Source of the DNA: Spirochaetales bacterium
Lineage (GTDB): Bacteria; Spirochaetota; Spirochaetia; DAHUYW01
DNA length: 46,314 nt
Direction of reading: 5' to 3'
NCBI GenBank assembly: GCA_027306915.1
Contig: DAHUYW010000034.1
Location: 1 to 46,314 of the forward strand
Numbering within the stretch: the first letter of the stretch is position 1; each line of letters begins with the position of its first letter. Shown here piece after piece: positions 41,510-46,314 of this stretch. The notes beneath the pieces were generated by a model that was not told the DNA's origin, did not search any database, and saw only the letters and a program-made list of their open reading frames with translations. Both the position numbers and the translations under genes were made by a program.

Positions 41510-41582
41510 GGGCCGCTAGCTCAGGCGGTAGAGCAACGCCCTTTTAAGGCGTGGGTCACTGGTTCGAGTCCAGTGCGGCTCA
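41510..41582 (+). tRNA. tRNA-Lys (anticodon TTT)
   Basis: Complete cloverleaf: acceptor GGGCCGC/GCGGCTC (one G-T pair), D stem GCTC/GAGC, anticodon stem ACGCC/GGCGT with loop CTTTTAA, T stem ACTGG/CCAGT with loop TTCGAGT, discriminator A. The 3' CCA is not encoded. Confidence 0.95.
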
Positions 41583-41594
41583 AGGCGCGAGTCT

Positions 41595-41666
41595 GTCTCC
41601 TTCGTCTAGTGGTTAGGACACCGGGTTTTCATCCCGGCAACACGGGTTCGACTCCCGTAGGAGATG
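41595..41666 (+). tRNA. tRNA-Glu (anticodon TTC)
   Basis: Cloverleaf: acceptor GTCTCCT/AGGAGAT (terminal G-T pair), anticodon stem CCGGG/CCCGG with loop TTTTCAT, T stem ACGGG/CCCGT with loop TTCGACT, discriminator G. The 3' CCA is not encoded. It follows tRNA-Lys by 12 bases and shares its promoter. Confidence 0.95.
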
Positions 41667-41670
41667 GAAA

Positions 41671-41700
41671 AGCCGGAGGCCATCCTCCGGCTCTTTTGTT
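41671..41700 (+). terminator. Rho-independent terminator of the tRNA unit
   Basis: Perfect 9-bp stem AGCCGGAGG (41671-41679) / CCTCCGGCT (41684-41692), loop CCAT, then CTTTTGTT. The strongest classical terminator in the window. Confidence 0.92.
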
Positions 41701-41729
41701 GTCAGATGACAGGCAGGTTTGCTCGGATC

Positions 41730-42191
41730 TTACCGCGTCCACACGCGGAAGCCGACTGCGGCTTGGACCCCCCACACCGGAAACTGCAGCGGATTCCCAA
41801 AGGTCAGTCCTGCTCTCGGAGCGGCTTCGATGAAGAGCTCGAGAGGCTTGATCGGGAAAAACTGAAGACCGATGGGAAGCCGAGCGCCGGCTCCGAAGGT
41901 CCCGGTCTCGTATTCTCCGTAGGCGCCGATGCCTACGTAGACGCTGAAGGGCCCGCCGACGTTTTCGTGATAGAACCACCAGTCGGCCGTGAGACCGATG
42001 TTGGTCTGCGCCGAGCCGATGCTGAATCCGAATCCGAGCAGGGGCAGCTTGTCGAGCTTCAGCGATACCATGGCGGCGTTCGGCATGCCGCCGACGATCC
42101 CGGTGCTGAAGGCCCCGCCGATCCCGAGGGCCGAGAGGCCCGACGTCGATAGCCCGATAGCGACTGCGACGACGAGAAGGATCTTTTTCAC
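41730..42191 (-). CDS. small outer-membrane barrel protein, DUF3996-like
   Basis: A 153-aa exported protein: signal peptide KKILLVVAVAIGLSTSGLSA, then Gly/aromatic alternating strands (FSVYVGIGAYGEYET, LPIGLQFFPIKPLELFIEAA) and a C-terminal strand VQAAVGFRVW. Size and pattern suggest an eight-stranded barrel; it resembles the spirochaete DUF3996 group from memory, which is not certain. The start is GTG 42191 with AGGAG 6 bases upstream. Confidence 0.75.
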   Translation of the reverse strand: MKKILLVVAVAIGLSTSGLSALGIGGAFSTGIVGGMPNAAMVSLKLDKLPLLGFGFSIGSAQTNIGLTADWWFYHENVGGPFSVYVGIGAYGEYETGTFGAGARLPIGLQFFPIKPLELFIEAAPRAGLTFGNPLQFPVWGVQAAVGFRVWTR

Positions 42192-42229
42192 TGTAGACTC
42201 CTTTGTTTCAGATTCTTCTGCAGGCTCCT

Positions 42230-42258
42230 AGTATGCGGGAAAGAGCGAGTCTCGGCAA
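42230..42258 (-). promoter_or_regulatory. promoter for the small barrel gene
   Basis: On the minus strand TTGCCG (42253-42258), 17-base spacer, CATACT (42230-42235). Confidence 0.4.
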
Positions 42259-42290
42259 CAACAGTTTTCAATTCCTCACCCCTCTGATAA

Positions 42291-42319
42291 TTGACCGCGC
42301 CCGGCGTCTGAGATAGAGT
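42291..42319 (+). promoter_or_regulatory. promoter for the UPRT-like gene
   Basis: TTGACC (42291-42296), 17-base spacer, TAGAGT (42314-42319), about 40 bases before GTG 42360. Confidence 0.55.
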
Positions 42320-42359
42320 TAGCCAACGTTCTTTCCCGCCAAACAAGGAGGCCGATTTC

Positions 42360-43424
42360 GTGGAGAGGATCGTGTTGCGGGCAGCCGATCTCGACGGCTA
42401 CCTGACTGAAGAGGACAGAGTCAATATCGAGAAAATGAACCGCTACTATGACGAGGCGTCGAAGGCTTTCGATCTTCTTTCGAAGAGCAGCGATCCAGAG
42501 GAGACCAAGAACGGGAATGCGAGGCTCGTCAAGCTCTACAGCGCAATGGGCGAGATGATGCAGGAGATCACGGTCAAGGAACCGGCCGTTCGGGTATATT
42601 CCTTCGAAACGCCTCGTAACACCCACGGCGAAGCGTCCCGCCTGATCGCTAAGCTCCGCGATGCGCGAACCGACCATCACGAATTCGTCTATTACATCCA
42701 GCGGGCCTACGAGATGCTCTTCAATCTTGCCTTCTGCGGGATGGACGTGCAGAAGAAGAACTATCTCATCGTGAAGACCCCCGTCACCGACCCGGCGCAG
42801 AACTATGCCGTCCACAAGATCCCTGATGTCGACAGCGAGATCGAAAACTCGGTCATGTGCGTCATGCTTCGCGGCTCGCTCCTTCCTTCGATGATCATGT
42901 CGAAAGAGATTCAGGAATACTCCTCGCGCGGGTACGTCACACCCTTTGCACTCTTCCGCATCCATCGGGACGAAACCCGAAAGGAGCACGACATGGAGTA
43001 CATCCTAGATCTCGACCGCTCCTTCATTGATCTCGATCAGCTGCAGGACAAGGACCTCTTCTTCGCCGATCCAATGAACGCGACCGGAGGGAGCCTGGTC
43101 ACCATCGTGAAATTCCTGAGAAGTCAAGGGATCCGGCCGCGATCGATAAAGTTCTTTAACGTGATTTCTGCGCTCAAGGGGGCACTGCGGATCGTGCGGG
43201 CGCTTGAGAACGCGACAGTCTACACGCTCTGGATGGACCCCGTGCTGAACGAGCGCGCCTACATTCTCCCCGGACTCGGGGATGCCGGCGATCGCCTCAA
43301 CGGCACGGACGAAGGCGACCACCCGCGCAACATCATCCAGCTCATCGCAGACTATGGCTCCAATATCGCGGCGCTCTACCGCGCGCAGGTGCGGAAGATC
43401 GAAGAGACCGTTATAGGAAGGTAG
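42360..43424 (+). CDS. uracil phosphoribosyltransferase-like protein with long N-terminal domain
   Basis: A 354-aa protein whose C-terminal half is a type I phosphoribosyltransferase of the UPRTase kind: PRPP loop DPMNATGGSLVTIVKFL, FFNVISALKGALRI, and the uracil-binding end YILPGLGDAGDRLNGTD. Normal UPRTases have about 210 residues; here about 145 extra residues form a helical N-terminal region without a motif I know. It may salvage uracil to UMP or act as a regulator. GTG 42360 has AAGGAGG 8 bases upstream. The TPR lipoprotein follows after 6 bases. Confidence 0.82.
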   Translation: MERIVLRAADLDGYLTEEDRVNIEKMNRYYDEASKAFDLLSKSSDPEETKNGNARLVKLYSAMGEMMQEITVKEPAVRVYSFETPRNTHGEASRLIAKLRDARTDHHEFVYYIQRAYEMLFNLAFCGMDVQKKNYLIVKTPVTDPAQNYAVHKIPDVDSEIENSVMCVMLRGSLLPSMIMSKEIQEYSSRGYVTPFALFRIHRDETRKEHDMEYILDLDRSFIDLDQLQDKDLFFADPMNATGGSLVTIVKFLRSQGIRPRSIKFFNVISALKGALRIVRALENATVYTLWMDPVLNERAYILPGLGDAGDRLNGTDEGDHPRNIIQLIADYGSNIAALYRAQVRKIEETVIGR

Positions 43425-43430
43425 CCCGCC

Positions 43431-44372
43431 GTGAGGCGACTCCTGCTGCTTCCGATTGTCTTGTTGCTTGCCTCATGCGTGACCGGGGTTTCTCCTCGAG
43501 AGGCGGCCAAGGCCTACTACGACCTCGGGAACGCGTACGCGCAATTGGGCGACCAGAACAAGGCGACGGCCGCCTACCTCCGCGCCCTGCAGCTCGACGG
43601 CTCGCTCTTTCAGGCTAGCTACAATCTCGCGCGCGCCTATATCGAGTCAAACCAGTACGCAAAGGCGACGTCCCTTCTCAGTGATCTCCTCGCGAAGGAT
43701 CCGCGTAACACGATCACCCTCGAGACGCTCGGGTACGCGGCCTACAAGCAAAACAAGCTCGATGTCGCGCTCGGCTATTATCGCCGAGTGCTCGACCTCG
43801 CACCGGCAGACAAGAACGCCCTCTATAATACCGCGCTGATTCTCGAGAAGCAGGGCAAGAACGAGGAGGCTCTCGTCACCTTCAAGCGTCTCTACGCGAT
43901 TTCTTCGGATCCAACCGTTCTTCCACACATGGGAATGCTCGAAATCGCTCTTGACGATCTGCCAGACGGGATCCGCTATCTGGAAGCCTACCGAAAGGAA
44001 AAGGGCGATGATTTCGATGTCTTGGTCGCGCTTGGGAGGGCCTATCAGAAGCAGGAGGAGTTCGATCGCGCGCTATCGGCGTACAATGCGGCGATAGCCC
44101 TCAAACCGACCGCCTCCGATGTTCTCTTCGATAAGGCAACGATCCTGCTCACTGCCATCGACGACGCGAAAGAAGGACTGAAGACCCTTCATGCCGCGAT
44201 CGAAGCCGGATTCGCCGACGAGGGAAAGGCGAAGGCACTTGTCTCGAACCCCAATCTTGTCGAGGCGGGACAGGTCCGCACGATGCTCAGCGATTCCCAC
44301 CTCATCCCGATCGAGAAGCCGCCAGAGACTCCTCCCTCCGCCGCAGGCGCGGCCTCTTCGAAAGCGCAATAG
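43431..44372 (+). CDS. TPR lipoprotein
   Basis: A 313-aa lipoprotein: RRLLLLPIVLLLASC is a clear lipobox with Cys16, followed by TPR units (AYYDLGNAYAQLGDQNKATAAYLRALQLD, GYAAYKQNKLDVALGYYRRVLDL, LGRAYQKQEEFDRALSAYNAAIALKP). It probably scaffolds envelope proteins. The start is GTG 43431, with GGAAGG 9 bases upstream inside the end of the UPRT-like gene. It ends in a Pro/Ala/Ser tail and faces adk. Confidence 0.82.
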   Translation: MRRLLLLPIVLLLASCVTGVSPREAAKAYYDLGNAYAQLGDQNKATAAYLRALQLDGSLFQASYNLARAYIESNQYAKATSLLSDLLAKDPRNTITLETLGYAAYKQNKLDVALGYYRRVLDLAPADKNALYNTALILEKQGKNEEALVTFKRLYAISSDPTVLPHMGMLEIALDDLPDGIRYLEAYRKEKGDDFDVLVALGRAYQKQEEFDRALSAYNAAIALKPTASDVLFDKATILLTAIDDAKEGLKTLHAAIEAGFADEGKAKALVSNPNLVEAGQVRTMLSDSHLIPIEKPPETPPSAAGAASSKAQ

Positions 44373-44388
44373 GGGGTGAGCGGCCGCC

Positions 44389-44410
44389 AAGGGCCTCGGT
44401 CGGGGCCCTT
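44389..44410. terminator. hairpin between convergent TPR lipoprotein and adk genes
   Basis: Perfect 7-bp stem AAGGGCC (44389-44395) / GGCCCTT (44404-44410), loop of 8. No long T-run on either side, so a two-way terminator is only plausible. Confidence 0.4.
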
Positions 44411-44417
44411 CAGGCCC

Positions 44418-45053
44418 TTATGCCAACGCCCGCAGCACCGCCTCGACGCTGCGGTAGACCTCCTCCGCGCCAGGCGAGGCGTTGATCTCCTGGACGAGAC
44501 TCGATTTCTGATAGTACTCAATGAGCGGGAAGGTTTGACTCCGATAGACCGAGAGTCGATTCTTGATCGACTCTACGCTGTCGTCCTTGCGTGTGTAGAG
44601 CTCGCCGCCGCAGGCGTCGCAGACTCCGTCTTTCTTGGACGGCATGGTCACTACGTGGTAGGTCTTGCCGCAGTTCTTGCATACCCTGCGGCCCGAAAGC
44701 CGCCCGATTATCTGTTCGTCGGAGAGCATGAAGTTGAGCACTCGGGTGATCTCGCAAAAGACATCGAGGGCCTCGGCCTGCGGGATGGTCCTCGGAAAGC
44801 CGTCCAAGATGAATCCGTCGTCCGTATCATCATCTTCCAGGCGCTCGCGCACGAGCGCGATGGTGAGCTCGTCGGGAACAAGATCGCCCGCTTCGGTGAT
44901 CGCCTTGACTTTGAGACCCAACTCGGTTTCGTTCTTTATTGCAGCACGGAAGAGGTCACCGGTTGAGATGTGCGGAATTGCAAACTCCTGAGCTGCGCGG
45001 GCCGCAACCGTCCCCTTCCCGGCTCCGGGCGGTCCCATAAAGATCAGATTCAT
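44418..45053 (-). CDS. adk: adenylate kinase with zinc-binding LID
   Basis: Catalyses ATP + AMP to 2 ADP. The 211-aa protein starts MNLIFMGPPGAGKGTVAA (P-loop), with STGDLFRAAI and DGFPRTIPQAEAL for AMP binding. The LID carries four Cys (CKNC and CDAC), the zinc-binding long form. ATG 45053 overlaps the stop of the small zinc-ribbon gene (ATGA) and has a GGAGGAG SD; the frame upstream to 45215 is only the other gene's antisense frame. Confidence 0.95.
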   Translation of the reverse strand: MNLIFMGPPGAGKGTVAARAAQEFAIPHISTGDLFRAAIKNETELGLKVKAITEAGDLVPDELTIALVRERLEDDDTDDGFILDGFPRTIPQAEALDVFCEITRVLNFMLSDEQIIGRLSGRRVCKNCGKTYHVVTMPSKKDGVCDACGGELYTRKDDSVESIKNRLSVYRSQTFPLIEYYQKSSLVQEINASPGAEEVYRSVEAVLRALA

Positions 45054-45295
45054 GGCTCCTCCTCCAGAATGCGAGCTATTCGGCTCTCCAATCTCACAGG
45101 ATAGACGGCGGCGCATTCCGGCGTGCAGTGATCTCTCGAACCTTCCCCGGCGGCGGCGAAATACCGTCCGCAGGTGCTGCACCGCGCAAAGTGAAAGGAA
45201 CACTCTCTCGAACAATAGTGCTTCGAGGAAGATTCACTCTCTGGGAAGTACCTGCCGCAATTTCTACAGCTCAAGAATACCGGATTGTCTTCCAT
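45050..45295 (-). CDS. small double zinc-ribbon protein
   Basis: An 81-aa protein made of two similar Cys units: CRNCGRYF...YCSREC and CSTCGRYF...HCTPEC, each fitting a treble-clef zinc site, followed by a short acidic tail. It looks like an internal duplication. It has a GGAAGGGG SD 7 bases before ATG 45295 and is coupled by ATGA overlap to adk. Function unknown; such ribbons often bind rRNA or proteins. Confidence 0.78.
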   Translation of the reverse strand: MEDNPVFLSCRNCGRYFPESESSSKHYCSRECSFHFARCSTCGRYFAAAGEGSRDHCTPECAAVYPVRLESRIARILEEEP

Positions 45296-45303
45296 GCAAC
45301 AAC

Positions 45304-45374
45304 CCCTTCCGGTTGATTCCCATCCGCGGGAACCAGCCGGCCTACTCCCCTGCCAGGCCCTTCCGGTTGATTTC
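45304..45374. repeat. direct repeat upstream of the helical-protein gene
   Basis: Two copies of CCCTTCCGGTTGATT plus two similar bases, at 45304-45320 and 45358-45374, 54 bases apart. Similarity continues weakly (CGCGGGAACCAGCC against CGCGAACAGCC). The second copy holds the -35 box of the next gene. Confidence 0.6.
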
Positions 45375-45395
45375 TTTCGCGAACAGCCATATGGT
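45367..45395 (+). promoter_or_regulatory. promoter for the small helical protein gene
   Basis: TTGATT (45367-45372), 17-base spacer, TATGGT (45390-45395), about 28 bases before ATG 45424. Confidence 0.5.
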
Positions 45396-45423
45396 AGAGT
45401 GTATCCCGGGGAAAAGGAAGTGA

Positions 45424-45744
45424 ATGTCGATGGATTTCATGGAAAAGCTGCAGCAGAGTCTGTCTCGAGGTCTTACGACTTCGCGGGAGCTGTACGGCAA
45501 GGCGAAAGAGAAGGCGAAGGATCTTGGGGAGAAGGGGCTTCTTCGCCTGGAGCTCCAGCAGCTGGAGCGTCAGACAGAAGGGTTGGCGGGACAGCTCGGC
45601 CTGAAAGTCTACGAGGCGCTTGCCGCAAAGGGCGTCATGAGCGTGACTTTGGAGACCGAAGGAGTCAAATCCTTGATCGACGAGATCGGACGTGTGAAAG
45701 CACAGATTGAGGAACGGGAGGAGGCCCTCAGGCGCCTCGGCTGA
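45424..45744 (+). CDS. small helical (coiled-coil) hypothetical protein
   Basis: A 106-aa protein with no signal peptide. The N-terminal half is basic and helical (GKAKEKAKDLGEKGLLRLELQQLERQTEGLAGQLG) and the C-terminal half is a likely coiled coil (LIDEIGRVKAQIEEREEALRRLG). I do not recognise the family. ATG 45424 is preceded by AGGAAG; an alternative ATG lies at 45430. Confidence 0.72.
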   Translation: MSMDFMEKLQQSLSRGLTTSRELYGKAKEKAKDLGEKGLLRLELQQLERQTEGLAGQLGLKVYEALAAKGVMSVTLETEGVKSLIDEIGRVKAQIEEREEALRRLG

Positions 45745-45860
45745 GAGCCATCGCCTTTGACTCAGGCGGAGTCACGTTGCCCCCCGGCTGGCGATCGTCT
45801 CGGACCGAGGTGGTGCAGTGCCACGGGGAGCGGCTCCTTATGCGCGCGGGAAGAGGTGAG
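45745..45860. other. intergenic stretch before the putative RNA element
   Basis: No gene seen. It holds a small hairpin GACTC (45759-45763) / GAGTC (45769-45773) with loop AGGCG and no T-run. A 60-codon frame at 45777-45959 lacks any protein-like features. Confidence 0.5.
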
Positions 45861-46005
45861 TTGACATTTCGCCACGTCCGCGCTATAACAGTTACAGACG
45901 TCCAGGCGAGCTGCTCGGTACCTGAAGGGGCAACCCATCAGGGGTCATACGCAGAATAGTCGGTACTTCGTAGTAGTTGACATTCGTGCGAGTTGCATGT
46001 ATAAG
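45861..46005 (+). promoter_or_regulatory. two tandem promoter-like elements
   Basis: P1: TTGACA (45861-45866), 17-base spacer, TATAAC (45884-45889). P2: TTGACA (45977-45982), 17-base spacer, TATAAG (46000-46005). Both -35 boxes lie inside the shared string GTTGACATT. Neither is followed by a recognisable protein gene on the plus strand. Confidence 0.55.
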
Positions 46006-46314
46006 AGTCATCCCGTTGCTTAAGAGTCGAGAGGCTCGTGACGAGGGCGTTTGGTCTTTTACAAGAGGACTCTGCCTGAGGGTTCGGCTGCCAGGGGGTA
46101 GTCGGGGCTGATGAAGGGGAGTCAACAGGGAAGGGAAGGAAACGCACAAAGAGGGAGTGAAGAGCCGAAAGAGTAAGGTAAGGGAGTGCAGGGAGGACCT
46201 GTGCAAGAGAGCCCCGAGAGCCTGGAGGCTGTCCGGAACCGGAGAGCGGAAGGGATGGGGCGAAAGAGAAGCAGTGAGAAGAAGTCCACTGCCCGCAAGG
46301 GTAGTGGTACATTC
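45977..46314 (+). ncRNA. putative structured RNA, possibly HEARO/omega-RNA or group II intron 5' part (cut by window end)
   Basis: About 330 bases without a credible protein frame, strongly purine-rich on the plus strand. Local hairpins include GAGTC (46024-46028) / GGCTC (46033-46037) with a GAGA tetraloop, and a 9-bp stem CCACTGCCC (46286-46294) / GGGTAGTGG (46299-46307) with a GCAA tetraloop, ending 7 bases before the window end. GNRA-capped stems are typical of large structured RNAs. The layout fits, from memory, a HEARO (omega) RNA lying just upstream of an IscB-type gene. A group II intron is the alternative: GTGCG occurs at 45986-45990. The 3' limit and any partner gene are outside the window. 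Confidence 0.5.

Noticed and set aside
45054..45215. 54-residue N-terminal extension of adk
   Set aside because: Family start and SD are at 45053; the upstream frame is out of phase within the zinc-ribbon gene.
45938..46312. 124-codon and 104-codon minus-strand frames in the right-end region
   Set aside because: Composition is Ser/Pro/Leu-rich without domain signs, two frames overlap each other, and the plus strand shows hairpins and promoters. They look like shadows of a purine-rich RNA. Kept open only if a protein match is found.
1..46314. CRISPR arrays, insertion sequences, prophage genes, riboswitches
   Set aside because: No regularly spaced repeats, transposase or phage motifs were seen, and no leader matched a riboswitch I know, apart from the putative RNA at the right end.

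Overview
This window looks like an ordinary chromosomal stretch from a high-GC, probably free-living spirochaete (Spirochaetota). The indicators are two FadL/PorV-like outer-membrane proteins, one of the UPF0164 type known from Treponema; a membrane-anchored two-domain PilZ protein; a giant sensor with a SpoIIE phosphatase; many periplasmic TPR proteins; and an IleRS that resembles the eukaryote-like form known in spirochaetes. There is no prophage, insertion sequence or CRISPR array. Genes are dense, with many 1-4 nt start/stop overlaps.

Layout. 1-4.4 kb: 3' part of ileS, a lipoprotein, hisH-hisF. 4.4-7.7 kb: an FmdB-type zinc ribbon, then thiI and a cysteine desulfurase divergent from an ArsR-type regulator. 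7.7-14.4 kb: an SLBB polysaccharide-export protein, aroB, and the hisS-hrpA operon. 14.5-16 kb: a stand-alone protein resembling the non-catalytic finger region of DnaE, then a two-TM protein. 16-25.5 kb: a UPF0164 barrel with a C-terminal TPR, and a large signalling cassette (1004-aa TPR protein, about 1520-aa Asp-box/HAMP/SpoIIE phosphatase, zinc-ribbon membrane protein). 25.5-30.6 kb: fatty-acid synthesis (fabZ divergent from accB-accC-accD-accA) and a CPBP protease. 30.7-35.3 kb: PilZ protein, HEAT-like protein, ComEC, RsmA. 35.3-39 kb: dapA, dapB, pta, and a TyrA-type dehydrogenase. 39-41.4 kb: bactofilin, TPR protein, outer-membrane protein. 41.5-41.7 kb: tRNA-Lys, tRNA-Glu, terminator. 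41.7-45.7 kb: small barrel, UPRT-like protein, TPR lipoprotein, adk with a small double zinc ribbon, helical protein. The last 570 bases hold no convincing protein gene.

Most interesting points. (1) The right end looks like a structured RNA: tandem promoter-like elements, GNRA-capped hairpins and purine-rich sequence. I suspect the 5' part of a mobile element, either a HEARO/omega-RNA with an IscB-type nuclease just outside the window, or a group II intron. This is recognition from memory, not a search result. (2) About ten genes have a sigma70-type promoter whose -10 box ends about 5-9 bases before the start codon, with no Shine-Dalgarno. This predicts widespread leaderless transcripts, side by side with genes that have clear SD sequences. 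(3) A DnaE finger-like protein with no polymerase attached. (4) Three genes (SpoIIE sensor, ComEC, CPBP) lack a standard start codon where the protein should begin.

All assignments come from reading motifs by eye. No database search was possible.
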